A stretch of 64,000 bases of DNA, taken from Paralithodes platypus. Its lineage: Eukaryota > Arthropoda > Malacostraca > Decapoda > Lithodidae. The stretch is taken from the NCBI GenBank assembly GCA_032716605.1, contig CM064509.1, positions 40,956,866 to 41,020,865 of the forward strand, in the 5' to 3' direction. The notes below the pieces were generated by a model. That model searched no databases and was not told the DNA's origin. It saw only the letters and a program-made list of their open reading frames with translations. The translations under genes were made by a program, and so were the position numbers. Each line of letters begins with the position of its first letter. The first letter of the stretch is position 1. Of the stretch, positions 11,353 through 21,421 are shown in pieces.

Positions 11353-11470
11353 CACCAATCTTGCTGTGGAATATATTTGTCTACATTCCAAGGTTAATAA
11401 GGCCACAAACTACAGGTAAGTTGGTTTTATCAACAGCCAGAAAAATATAAACAACAATAACTGAAATTTC

Positions 11471-11472
<2 letters not shown>

Positions 11473-11504
<32 letters not shown>

Positions 11505-11530
11505 GTGTGTGTGTCTGTGTGTGTATGTGT
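11473..11530. repeat. (GA)n and (GT)n microsatellite
   Basis: About 15 GA units run into GT-rich sequence. The flanks (11353-11653) show nothing else I recognise. Confidence 0.95.
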
Positions 11531-11653
11531 GAAAGTGAGAGCGAAAGTGAGTGGGTGTTGTTTTCTGCTTAATAATATAGTAATATTTGTCCATGTATTG
11601 TTCATTTACATCATTTAGGCTGAAAATCCAAAGTTTTTCTTAACAAACAGTAG

Positions 11654-11821
11654 GTACACTCGAGGAAAAAAAAAAATTTACGCTAACGCTCTAAACATTC
11701 TGGAAGCGCGTCGAAATCTTGTGACAATACCTCACAGACGTATGTTTCACCCGATTCATTCCGTTCACATCAGATTATATACAGCTCACCTGTGTAAAGA
11801 TTGTTGTTTCCTCGAGTGTAC
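11654..11821. mobile_element. Family N short element with 15-bp terminal repeats
   Basis: GTACACTCGAGGAAA and its complement TTTCCTCGAGTGTAC bound 168 bp. Read as TA plus CACTCGAGGAAA, it fits a mariner-like MITE with a TA target duplication, though only the ends support this. Confidence 0.6.
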
Positions 11822-11929
11822 AGTACAATCTTTATTCTACCTTAACTATGAGGTCACATGAGATCTTTGGCGACTATGAGGTGCCTGAGTTCCCACCCTA
11901 GTACATACGCTGATGCACTGGTGAAACTT

Positions 11930-12058
11930 CGTGTAGGCTAACCAATTTTCTCCATCGGGATGGCCCCCGAAATCATTAGGATTCCTGGGAACTTGAACCT
12001 TTAACTTCAGGGTTACCGCGCGGCGCCTTAGACAACTGGACCAACCGATCCGATGTGT
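11930..12058 (-). mobile_element. tRNA-derived SINE
   Basis: The minus strand reads GGTTGGTCCAGTTGTCTAAGG (A-box region), then GGTTCAAGTTCC (B box) about 45 bases on, followed by a GC-rich body. Pairing for a working tRNA is not evident. A GT run abuts it. Confidence 0.55.
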
Positions 12059-12110
12059 GTGTGTGTGTGTTTGTGTGTGTGGAGAGAAGGGGGGGGGGGT
12101 GAACAGTAAG
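12052..12110. repeat. (GT)n with G run
   Basis: GT repeats with a short interruption, then a run of about 10 G. Confidence 0.9.
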
Positions 12111-12189
12111 AGTGAGGGATTATATTTATGTTCAGTGCATGTCTCTTCCTGCCTTGAGAATACCAGTCACCTTGCTACGACAATAGTTT

Positions 12190-12237
12190 TATATATACTA
12201 TAATTATAATTTATACTGTATATATATATATATACAG

Positions 12238-12298
<61 letters not shown>

Positions 12299-12300
12299 TG
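12190..12300. repeat. (AT)n microsatellite
   Basis: Almost pure AT from about 12216 to 12296, with a TACAGTAT interruption. Flanks are AT-rich without recognisable content. Confidence 0.95.
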
Positions 12301-12385
12301 TATACTGTTTGTATATATATTATTTTAATTTACATATATATATTATAATATTATCAAGTATATCTGCCAAATACACGTGAGCTAA

Positions 12386-12628
12386 TAAATGTTTAAACTC
12401 TGCCAGCAGGGATCGATCCCGACTGGCAGTGTTTAAACATTTATAGTAAATGTTTAAACTCTCCCAGCAGGGATCGATCCCGACTGGCAGTGTTTAAACA
12501 TTTATAGTAAATGTTTAAACTCTCCCAGCAGGGATCGATCCCGACTGGCAGTGTTTAAACATTTATAGTAAATGTTTAAACTCTCCCAGCAGGGATCGAT
12601 CCCGACTGGCAGTGTTTAAACATTTATA
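12386..12628. repeat. Four tandem 61-bp palindromes
   Basis: Each unit is a near-perfect inverted repeat of about 56 bp: AAATGTTTAAAC outer arms, CCAGC/GACTGG inner arms, centre GGGATCGATCCC. Period 61 bp, four units. The last three share a G-to-C change (CTCTCCC), so the first unit is probably ancestral. The next 220 bp (to 12851) hold nothing I recognise. Confidence 0.9.
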
Positions 12629-12851
12629 GTATATGTATTCATTTTATATTATTCATTTATTTGTGTATTTTTGTATATTATTTGTTTTGCGATGGTAAGT
12701 AGTGATTGTATTATGACTTCACCTCGGTCTATATGTATCATTGTTTGTCTGTATCTTTATAGACACACTAAATATCTCAAATTATTAGCAAACTGATTTG
12801 GGAAAAATACAGTAACTCTCTTCGATGTGCTGAGATTGTATTTGTAACAAA

Positions 12852-13033
12852 TACATTATTTACAATACAGTATCAACAAACATAACTGTACCAACTTTCA
12901 CATCTTCTATTGTATCTATTGTAAAGATGGTCACGCTTCTAATACATTATTTACAATACAGCATCAACAAACATAACTGTACCAACTTTCACATCTTCTA
13001 TTGTATCTATTGTAAAGATGGTCACGCTTCTAA
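12852..13033. repeat. 91-bp tandem duplication
   Basis: Two copies starting ACATTATTTACAATACAG, differing by a T/C. The segment includes CCAACTTTCACATCTTC. Confidence 0.95.
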
Positions 13034-13436
13034 TGGCAGTTAGAAGAGTGACAATTGTTAAGTATCGTCCCCCTTCTACGGTCCAATGATTAACAGTTTC
13101 AGTGATCTTAAGCGCTGCCAATAGTGTACACTCGGATACCATAGTCTTTAGCGCAATCATAAGAGTTTGTGGAACCCCTATGGTTTGTTTTATGCATTTA
13201 TAAAAATTTGAATTGATTTTTGGATAGAACTTGCTTTTATAAATTAGTATATATAGGTTGAGTAGTTGATTTAAAGAACATTATATTCATAGATTATCTT
13301 TCAGATATATTGCCATAGCTAAAAATAGCTGAAGTCCAGGAATGTGCATGAGTGGGCTAGAAATTATGGTATCTGAGTGTACATAATGAGGGACCGGATA
13401 AACGTCCTCTGCTGGGTTGTCCACCCTTTATAAATG
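13034..13436. other. Unassigned stretch
   Basis: About 400 bp of AT-rich sequence with no convincing ORF, inverted repeat or match to the other families in this window. Confidence 0.6.
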
Positions 13437-13918
13437 TTGATGGTGGTGGTGGTGGTAAGGGTGCGTGGTGGTGGTGATGAGGATGTGTGGTGGTGGTGGT
13501 AAGGGTGTGTGGTGGTGGTGGTGGTGGTAAGGGTGTGTGGTGGTGGTGATGATGAGGATGTGTGGTGGTGGTGGTGGTGGTGGTAAGGGTGTGTGGTGGT
13601 GGTGATGATGAGGATGTGTGGTGGTGGTGGTGGTGATGATGAGGATGTGTGGTGGTGGTGATGAGGATGTGTGGTGGTGGTCGTAAGGGTGTGTGGTGGT
13701 GGTGGTGATGATGATGTGTGGTGGTGGTGGTGGTAAGGGTGTGTGGTGGTGGTGATGATGAGGATGTGTGGTGGTGGTGGTAAGGGTGTGTGGTGGTGGT
13801 GATGATGAGGATGTGTGGTGGTGGTGGTGTGTGGTGGTGGTGGTGGGTGGTGGTAAGGGTGTGTGGTGGTGGTGATGATGAGGATGTGTGGTGGTGGTGA
13901 TGATGAGGATGTGTGGTG
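13437..13918. repeat. GGT-rich minisatellite, left part
   Basis: Variable-length (GGT)n runs are separated by AAGGGTGTG or GATGATGAGGATGTG. It reads as His/Pro/Ser-rich peptides on the minus strand without coding value. It is interrupted by LINE-2. Confidence 0.95.
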
Positions 13919-14308
13919 GAAAATCGCAGAGGGTTTAGTACCAAACCTACATACTCCGATAGTCATGAAATTCAGTGATAGGAGAGGCTGGGAATGCGAA
14001 ATCCCCCCGGATGAATAACAGGGGTGCTATGGGCTCTCTGCGAGAGGGCTGGTTATCACACAGAGGCCCACGTCTCTTCAACAAACTCCCACGGCGAGTA
14101 AGAGACATGAGGGACATCTCGTTAGACAACTTCAAGAGAGCCCTAGATGTCGAACTGCAAAAAGTGCCAGACGAGCCCATCCTCCCAAGGGAGCGAGCTG
14201 TCGCTTCAAACAGTCTACTGCACCAAATCACCACCCATAACGAGGGGCGTCGCGCTCCTTGGTGCCGCTAGAAGAGCGGCGAACACATCTAAAGGTATCT
14301 AAAGGTAA
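13919..14308 (+). pseudogene. LINE-2 C-terminal fragment inside the GGT array
   Basis: An open frame at 13975-14271 (first codon GTG) encodes a typical LINE C-terminus: SLREGWLSHRGPRLFNKLPR, then a DNFKRALDVELQKVPDEP segment, ending GRRAPWCR. The LFNxLPxxxR motif and the VPDEP ending match LINEs I know from crustaceans and molluscs (memory, no search). The 3' end carries TAAAGGTAAAGG-type short repeats. The copy is 5' truncated and lacks the catalytic domains. Confidence 0.8.
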
Positions 14309-14810
14309 AGGTAAGGTGGTGGTGGTAAGGGTGTGTGGTGGTGGTGATGATGAGGATGTGTGGTGGTGGTGGTAAGGGTGTGTGGTGGTGGTGATGAGGA
14401 TGTGTGGTGGTGGTGGTAAGGGTGTGTGGTGGTGGTGGTGATGATGATGTGTGGTGGTGGTGGTGGTAAGGGTGTGTGGTGGTGGTGATGATGAGGATGT
14501 GTGGTGGTGGTGGTAGTGGTAAGGGTGTGTGGTGGTGGTGATGAGGATGTGTGGTGGTGGTGATGATGAGGATGTGTGGTGGTGGTAAGGGTGTGTGGTG
14601 GTGGTGATGATGAGGATGTGTGGTGGTGGTGGTAAGGGTGTGTGGTGGTGGTGATGAGGATGTGTGGTGGTAAGGGTGTGTGGTGGTGGTGATGATGAGG
14701 ATGTGTGGTGGTGGTGATGATGAGGATGTGTGATGGTGAGGGTGGTGGTGGTGTTGATGAGGATGTGTGGTGGTGGTAAGGGTGTGTGGTGGTGGTGGTG
14801 GTGGTAAGGA
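14309..14810. repeat. GGT-rich minisatellite, right part
   Basis: Same units as 13437-13918, resuming after LINE-2. Confidence 0.95.
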
Positions 14811-15430
14811 TCACAAGGGGTGGTGGTGGTGGTGGTAGTAAGGGTCACAGGGTGGTGGTGGTAAGGGTCACAGGGTGGTGGTGGTGGTAGTAAGGGTCAC
14901 AGGGTGGTGGTGGTGGTGGTGGTAAGGATCACAGGGTGGTGGTGGTAAGGGTCACAGGGTGGTGGTGGTAAGGATCACAGGGTGGTGGTGGTAAGGGTCA
15001 CAAGGGGTGGTGGTGGTGGTGGTAGTAAGGGTCACAGGGTGGTGGTGGTGGTGGTAAGGATCACAGGGTGGTGGTGGTGGTGGCAAGGGTCACAGGTTGG
15101 TGGTGGTGGTGGTGGTAGTAAGGGTCACAGGGTGGTGGTGGTGGTGGTAAGGGTCACAGGGTGGTGGTGGTGGTGGTAAGGATCACAGGGTGGTGGTGGT
15201 GGTGGTAAGGATCACAGGGTGGTGGTGGTGGTGGCAAGGGTCACAGGTTGGTGGTGGTGGTGGTGGTGGTGGTAGTAAGGGTCACAGGGTGGTGGTGGTG
15301 GTGGTAAGGGTCACAGGGTGGTGGTGGTGGTGGTAGTAAGGGTCACAGGGTGGTGGTGGTGGTAGTAAGAGTCACAGGGTGGTGGTGGTAAGGATCACAG
15401 GGTATGTGGTGGTGGTGGTGATGGTGGTGG
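14811..15430. repeat. GGT minisatellite with GGTCACAGG spacer
   Basis: A variant of the preceding array in which (GGT)n runs alternate with AAGGGTCACAGG or AAGGATCACAGG. The boundary with the AAGGGTGTG type is sharp at about 14810, suggesting a separate expansion. Confidence 0.95.
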
Positions 15431-15565
15431 ACTATAGGTGACCTGACCACTAAAGGCAGAGTAGTGGGCGGGGTACAACACATACACCCACACTCTCGCT
15501 TTGTTTAACACATGGTCACTGTATACACACCAATGTGTATTTGTGGGGGTATATCTGGCTAGGTA

Positions 15566-15784
15566 TGTACGGTCGCGCTAATAAGTCATGTCACAGCTGG
15601 CAATACGTTTGGCTCGCTCTGTGCTGTATTAATGTCTGTCAGATGTTGAATAGGGTGGGTAATTGTAGGAATATGTCTGTATATCTCACTCAAAAATCAG
15701 AAATCATGTGTAAATATTGTTGATACCAATAATTGATCAAAACATTCTTGGTGCCGAGACATCACTTATTAGGCCGACTGTACA
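15566..15784. mobile_element. Family E inverted-repeat element
   Basis: The left end TGTACGGTCGCGCTAATAAG is inverted at the right (CTTATTAGGCCGACTGTACA). Interior landmarks CATCTGACAGACATTAATAC (inverted here) and GGTGCCGAGACAT are shared with copies at 15985 and 28148. Confidence 0.8.
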
Positions 15785-15819
15785 GTATGTATGAGTATGT
15801 AGGCCTATGTGGACAGAGG

Positions 15820-15852
15820 ATATGGTGTGTGTGTGTGTGTGTGTGTGTGTGT
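15820..15852. repeat. (GT)n microsatellite
   Basis: About 15 GT units. Confidence 0.95.
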
Positions 15853-15984
15853 GATGCCGTGTATATAATAACGATATAAAGTATAGTATGTGTGAGAGTG
15901 AGAGTGAATTAATAACAGGAAATAACCCGGGTTGTTTGTTACTTGGTATATGCGGCCAACATTACAAGGTCATTTAACCCCTTA

Positions 15985-16203
15985 TGTACAGTCGCGCTAA
16001 TAACTCATGTCTCGGCACCAAGTATGTTTTGAACAATAATTGGTATCAGCAATATCTAAGCTTCATTTCTCCATATCAAGTAAAATATACAAACATGTTC
16101 CTACACTTACCCACCCTATTCAACATCTGACAGACATTCATACAGCACAGAGCGAGCCAAACGTAATGACAGCTGGGACATGACTTATTAGCGCGACTGT
16201 ACA
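15985..16203. mobile_element. Family E element nested in B
   Basis: TGTACAGTCGCGCTAATAAC and its complement CGCGACTGTACA bound it. It splits B between CCTT-ATGTAC and GGCGAC. TGTAC appears at both junctions and may be target duplication or part of the terminal repeat. Confidence 0.85.
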
Positions 16204-16255
16204 GGCGACATCTTTTTCATGTTATTCTAATTATTTTTAGACGATGCTGTGCAGG

Positions 16256-16581
16256 TTAAGGGGAGATCTCCACTTGAGGGATTTTTTTCTTGACCCCTTT
16301 CTCCCTTATATTTAGCCCCATTGCTTTTGATATTATAAAACGTTTGCCCCATTAGTTTAGCGATTTTAAGAACTTTCACCCCATATTAAGACCTTTCGTG
16401 CAATTCAGGTGTCGATTTTATCCTGGCGAGCGATAGCGAGCCTGTAATTTAAGAGGAAGCTGCCTTCGGCCGGGATATTTTTCTACCGAAAAATTTACAA
16501 ATTTATCTTGAAAGGGACTCAAGGGGGTGTAATTTTAAGCTTGATGGAGGTCTAGGGAACAAACTAAATACCTTCCCTTAA
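16256..16581. mobile_element. Family A element nested in B
   Basis: TTAA-flanked; ends GGGGAGATCTCCACTTGAGG and AATACCTTCCC. The right end belongs to the AAACTAAATACCTCCCC subtype, so the two ends are only partly complementary. Core motifs are intact. Confidence 0.8.
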
Positions 16582-16721
16582 AGAAGGTATCTGTGGTCGT
16601 AACAAATCTGAATTAAGATAGTTCGAAGCCTGTTAATTGCTGGATGTCCTTCCTAAGCTGAACAAAGTCCTCTTTTAGCAACCAGTGTAAAATGCAAAGG
16701 ACGGAACTGGTAGTCAACTGG

Positions 16722-16940
16722 TTAAGGGAGCCCACCTCGCATTTTTTTCTCTTTCTTTCCCTCTCGCTTTGGCTTGTATCCATTCGGCCCCATTCAGCCT
16801 AATGTTTTAAGACGTTTACCCCCATCCAGGTGTAAATATTTTCCTGGCGAGCGGTAGCGAGCCAGCATTGTTTTGATAGCAAGCTAAATTTTTAAATTTT
16901 TCGACAGAAAATGTCTCCGGCGAAGCCGGATTTCTCCATA
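16722..16940. mobile_element. Family C, left half only
   Basis: It starts TTAAGGGAGCCCACCTCGC and shares TTAA with the preceding B. It runs through the GCGAGCGGTAGCGAGC core and the CCGGCGAAGCCGG hairpin, and stops at TTTCTCCATAC where the return arm should begin. Confidence 0.75.
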
Positions 16941-17795
16941 CTCTGGCAACTATTAGACGATATTATTCAGCTTAAGGAGGACGTCTACCCATTCAAAGGC
17001 TACAGACTATCTCAATTACTCCTTTTAGCTACCATCCTTCCTGAGCTTAATGAAATCGTCTAAATATAGCTTAAATCGTCTAAATATAGCTTAAATAGTC
17101 TAAATATAGCTTAAATCGTCTAAATATAGCTTAAATCGTCTAAATACAGCTTAAATCATCTAAATACAGCTTAAATCATCTAAATACAGCTTAAATCGTC
17201 TAAATATAGCGTAAATCGTCTAAATACAGCTTAAATCGTCTAAATATAGCTTAAATCGTCTAAATACAGCTTAAATCGTCTAAATATAGCTTAAATCGTC
17301 CAAATATAGCGTAAATCGTCTAAATACAGCTTAAATCGTCTAAATATAGCTTAAATCGTCTAAATATAGCGTAAATCGTCTAAATATAGTTTAAATCGTC
17401 TAAATACAGCTTAAATCGTCTAAATATAGCTTAAATCGTCTAAATATAGCGTAAATCGTCTAAATACAGCTTAAATCGTCTAAATATAGCTTAAATCGTC
17501 TAAATATAGCTTAAATCATCTAAATACAGCTTAAATCGTCTAAATACAGCTTAAATCGTCTAAATATAGCTTAAATCGTCTAAATATATCGTAAATCGTC
17601 TAAATACAGCTTAAATCGTCTAAATATAGCTTAAATCGTCTAAATATAGCTTAAATCGTCTAAATACAGCTTACATCGTCTAAATACAGCTTACATCGTC
17701 TAAATACAGCTTAAATCGTGTAAATATAGCTTAAATCGTCTAAATATAGCTTAAATCGTCTAAATACAGCTTAAATCTAACAAATCCAGAAACGG
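16941..17795. mobile_element. Truncated family B element (reverse orientation) holding a 20-bp array
   Basis: GGCAACTATTAGACGAT, CAGCTTA, GACTATCTCAATTA and CCTTCCTGAGCTTAATGAAAT follow the reverse B order. The array begins exactly at ATCGTCTAAATATAGCT, the next B segment. The terminal part of B is missing after the array. Confidence 0.75.
17046..17775. repeat. 20-bp tandem array, about 36 units, unit derived from family B
   Basis: The unit is ATCGTCTAAATATAGCTTAA. In family B copies the sequence ATCGTCTAAATATAGCT occurs once near one end (its complement AGCTATATTTAGACGAT is seen at 991 and 18894). Variants TACAGC, GCGTAA and ATCATC are interspersed. Confidence 0.95.
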
Positions 17796-17842
17796 TTAAT
17801 ACTTCCACAGGAGTATATATAGTTGCATGCTGAATTTCTCCA

Positions 17843-18178
17843 TTAAGGGGAGGTTTTTAGTTTGGTCTCTAGATATCCATCAAGCTTAAGATTACACCCC
17901 CTTGAGCCCCTTTCAAGATAAATTTGTAAATTTTTCGGTAGAAAAATTTCCCGGCTGAAAGCCGGTTCCTCTTAAATTACAGGCTCGCTAACGCTGGCCA
18001 GGAAAAAATCGACACCTATATGGCACGAAAGGTCTTAAAATTAACAGAAATGGGGCGAAAGCTATTAAAATCGCCAAATTAATGGGGCAAACGTCTTAAA
18101 ATCTCAAAAGCAATGGGGCTAAACATGAGGGAGAAGGAAGTTCGAAAAAAAATCCCTCAAGTGGAAACCTCCCCTTAA
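17843..18178. mobile_element. Family A element
   Basis: TTAA-flanked, about 335 bp: GGGGAGGTTTTTAGTTTG to CAAGTGGAAACCTCCCC. Core present; hairpin variant CCGGCTGAAAGCCGG (paired change). Confidence 0.85.
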
Positions 18179-18271
18179 CGCTACTGTATACATGACACTT
18201 GAACTAGGAGACACCGATTATGTTCATTATAACTATACATTAACCTGTTATCATGGTTAACCCTTTCCACA

Positions 18272-18478
18272 TTAACCCTTTCAAGCTCTGACGCATTTTA
18301 GCAGTTTATTTTGGCTATCATTAGACGATTGTATGCAGCTTAGGAAGGATCTGTGGGTATTAAAAGGGTAAATACTATCTCAATCCACCCTTTGACTTCC
18401 ATATGCCGTTACTAATCTGAATGAAATCGTCTAATAGTAGCCAGAAACAGAACAGAAATGGAAGCTTGAAAGGGTTAA
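18272..18478. mobile_element. Family B element, uninterrupted
   Basis: TTAACCCTTTCAAGCTCTG to CTTGAAAGGGTTAA, about 207 bp. It contains CATTAGACGATTGTATGCAG and AATGAAATCGTCTAATAG. It serves as a reference for an unexpanded B. Confidence 0.85.
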
Positions 18479-18520
18479 GGGGGCAGTGCTTGGTGGATGG
18501 TCGATATATTTAGCCTTTAA
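18475..18520. mobile_element. Solo end of family A
   Basis: TTAAGGGGGCAGTGCTTGG and about 25 more bases match the left end of the AGTACTACC subtype, then stop at the next TTAA. Confidence 0.6.
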
Positions 18521-18853
18521 GGGGAGATATCCACTTGAGGGATTTTTTTCTGGACTCCTTTCTCCCTCATGTTTAGCCCCATTACTTTTGAGATTTTAAG
18601 ACCTTCGCCCTAGTAGTTTGGATATTTTAAGACATTTTGCCCCATTTCTGTCAATTTTTTAGACCTTTCGTGCCGCTAAGGGGTCGATTTTTTCCTGGCG
18701 AGCGATAGCGAGCCTGTAATTTAAGAGCAACCGGCCTCCGGCCTGGACATTTTTTTACCGAAAAATTTACAAATTTATCTTGAAAGGGGGTCTAGGGGGT
18801 GTAATTTTAAGCTTGATGAAAACGTAGGGAACAAACTAAATACCTCCCCTTAA
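18517..18853. mobile_element. Family A element
   Basis: TTAA-flanked; GGGGAGATATCCACTTGAGG to AAATACCTCCCC. The hairpin arm is partly damaged (CCGGCCTCCGGCCTGG). It shares TTAA with the solo end to the left and with family B to the right. Confidence 0.85.
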
Positions 18854-18949
18854 CCCCTTCTGTACCGGGGGTGTCTTTTATTTTTATTTTAGCTATATTT
18901 AGACCATTGTGTGCAGCTTATAAAGGATCTGTGGTGGTTAGTATATAAT

Positions 18950-19476
18950 TATAGGGTATATATAGGGTATATATAGGGTATATATAGGGTATATATAGGG
19001 TATATATGGGTATATATAGGGTATATATAGGGTATATATATAGGGTATATTATATAGGGTATATATAGGGTATATATGGGGTATATAGGGTATATATAGG
19101 GTATATATAGGGTATATATAGGGTATATATAGGGTATATATATAGGGTATAATATATAGGGTATATATATAGGGTATATATAGGGTATATATAGGGTATA
19201 TATATAGGGTATATATAGGGTATATATAGGGTATATATATAGGGTATATAGGGTATATATAGGGTATATATAGGGTATATATATAGGGTATATATAGGGT
19301 ATATATATAGGGTATATATAGGGTATATATATATAGGGTATATATATAGGGTATATAGGGTATATATAGGGTATATATAGGGTATATATAGGGTACATAT
19401 AGGGTATATATAGGGTATATATAGGATATATATAGGGTACATATAGGGTATATATGGGTATATATAGGGTATATAT
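18950..19476. repeat. GGGTATATATA satellite, left block
   Basis: Units of 11-13 bp: GGG plus TATATATA, with GGGTACATATA variants. Long Tyr/Ile/Pro reading frames on the minus strand are a by-product. Confidence 0.97.
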
Positions 19477-19890
19477 TTAGCTATTAGATTAATCAATAAC
19501 CCTGCAATCACACAAGACCTTCCTAAATTAGCCATACGAAGAAACGTTGCATCCCTTGCATTATTCTACAGATATTTTCACAGCAATTGTTCCGAGGAAC
19601 TTGCTTCAATTGTGCCGCCTCTCCACATCTTTCCCCGTAGAACTAGGGCAGCTGAGAGCGCCCATGAATTTACACTTTCTCCTCCACAATGCAGAACTTC
19701 TGCTTATCAGAATTCATTTATCCCCAGAGCTACTACTCTTTGGAATTCACTTCCCTCGAATTGCTTTCCAGAAACTTACAATCTACAAATGTTTAAATCC
19801 AGTTGTTACAAACATTTTATGAATGGAGGATGCCTTTAGGCACATGGACCTTTTTGTTTTATCTGTGTTTTCCTTCCTCCGTTCATTGTC

Positions 19891-19922
<32 letters not shown>
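19477..19922 (+). pseudogene. LINE-3 C-terminal fragment with poly(A), inside the satellite
   Basis: A frame open from 19477 to 19839 encodes the end of a jockey/CR1-like LINE. It runs RRNVASLALFYRYFHSNCSE, then PPLHIFPRRTRAAESAHEF, ends with TLWNSLPSNCFPETYNLQMF and stops after MNGGCL. The LWNSLP motif is the conserved C-terminal signature. A 29-base poly(A) follows at 19894. Satellite borders both sides. The copy is 5' truncated, lacks endonuclease and catalytic RT, and cannot move itself. Confidence 0.85.
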
Positions 19923-19926
<4 letters not shown>

Positions 19927-20998
19927 GGGTATATACTGTATATAGGGTATATATAGGGTATATTATATAGGGTATATATAGGGTACATATAGGGTACATA
20001 TAGGGTATATATAGGGTATATATAGGGTATATATAGGGTATATATAGGGTATATGGTATATATAGGGTATATATGGTATATATAGGGTATATATAGGGTA
20101 TATATAGGGTATATATGGTATATATAGGGTATATATAGGGTACTATTATAGGTATATGGTATATATAGGGTATATATAGGGTATATATAGGGCACATATA
20201 GGGTATTTATAGGGTATATAGGCTATATAAAGGGTACATATAGGGTACATAGGGTATATAAAGGTCATATATAGGGTATATAAAGGGCATATAAAGGGCA
20301 TATATAGGGTATATAGGTATATATAGGGTACATATAGGGTACATATAGGGTATATATAGTATATAGGGTACATATAGGTATATAGGGTATATATATAGGG
20401 TATATATAGGGTATATATAGGGTATATATATATAGGGTATATATAGGGTATATATAGGGTATATATAGGGTACATATAGGGTATATATAGGGTATATATA
20501 GGGTATATATAGGGTATATATGGTATATATAGGGTATATATAGGGTATATATAGGGTACATATAGGGTATATATAGGGTATATAGGGTATATATAGGGTA
20601 TATATAGGGTATATATAGGGTATATATGGTATATATAGGGTATATAGGGTATATAGGGTATATATAGGGTATATATAGGGTATATATAGGGTATATATAG
20701 GGTATATATAGGGTATATATAGGGTATATATAGGGTATATATAGGGTATATAGGGTATATATAGGGTACATATAGGGTACATATAGGGTATATATAGGGT
20801 ATATATAGGGTACATATAGGGTACATATAGGGTATATATAGGGTATATATAGGGTACATATAGGGTATATATAGGGTATATATGGTATATATAGGGTATA
20901 TATAGGGTATATATAGGGTACATATAGGGTATATATAGGGTATATATAGGGTATATATAGGGTATATAGGGTATATATAGGGTATATATAGGGTATAT
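19923..20998. repeat. GGGTATATATA satellite, right block
   Basis: Same unit as 18950-19476. The 20150-20400 section is the most degenerate, with GGCATATAAA and GGTCATATATA forms. Confidence 0.97.
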
Positions 20999-21095
20999 AA
21001 AGCCTGTTAATTGCTAGAGGCCCTTCATAAACTGAATAAAATCGTCTAATAGTAGCCAGAATAAAGTTGAAAAGACGTCACCGGTACCGAAGGGG

Positions 21096-21389
21096 TTAAC
21101 TTATTCTGGAGTGTCCTAGCTAGACCTCCATCAAGCTTAGAAAAACGCCCCCCTAGACCCCCCTTTCAAGATAAATTTATACATTTTTCGATAGACGGTT
21201 CCTTCTAAAGTTAGATGCTCGCTATCGCTCGCCAGGAAAAAATCGACACCTGAAGAGCACAACAACAAAATGAGGCGAAAGGTCTCAAAATCGCCAAACT
21301 AACGGAACGTACGTCTTAAAACCTCAAAACTAATATGCTAAACATGAGGAAGAAAGGGGTCCAGAAAAAGCGATTACTATCCCCTTTAG
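21096..21389. mobile_element. Family A element, ends decayed
   Basis: It shares TTAA with the preceding B. The left end is replaced by CTTATTCTGG; the core and the right end GCGATTACTATCCCC are present but the final TTAA is TTTA. The CCGG hairpin has been deleted. Confidence 0.65.
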
Positions 21390-21421
21390 ACACTTTCTTT
21401 CACATTATGAGGAGTAAAACA

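Larger units (their letters stand above)
15974..16725. mobile_element. Family B element carrying two nested elements
   Basis: It starts TTAACCCCTTATGTAC, resumes GGCGACATC after family E, has TTTTAGACGATGCTGTGCAG before family A, then continues AGAAGGTATCTGTGG to AACTGGTTAA. Joining the three pieces recovers the order seen in the uninterrupted B copies. Confidence 0.8.
18850..21099. mobile_element. Family B element expanded by a GGGTATATATA satellite
   Basis: It begins TTAACCCCTTCTGTACCGG and continues to ATCTGTGGTGGTTA. After about 2.05 kb of satellite and a LINE it resumes AAGCCTGTTAATTGCTAGAG and runs to ACCGGTACCGAAGGGGTTAA. Both B halves are complete. In the unexpanded copies the gap holds only AAAAGGGTTA-like sequence plus about 15 bases. 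Confidence 0.85.

Noticed and set aside
13357..14848. His/Pro-rich frames of about 200 codons
   Set aside because: GGT/ACC trinucleotide tracts; no domain, no consistent frame across the array.
18949..20923. Long Tyr/Ile/Pro-rich frames on the minus strand
   Set aside because: By-product of GGGTATATATA repeats; frames end where the satellite ends and are broken by unit-length variation.
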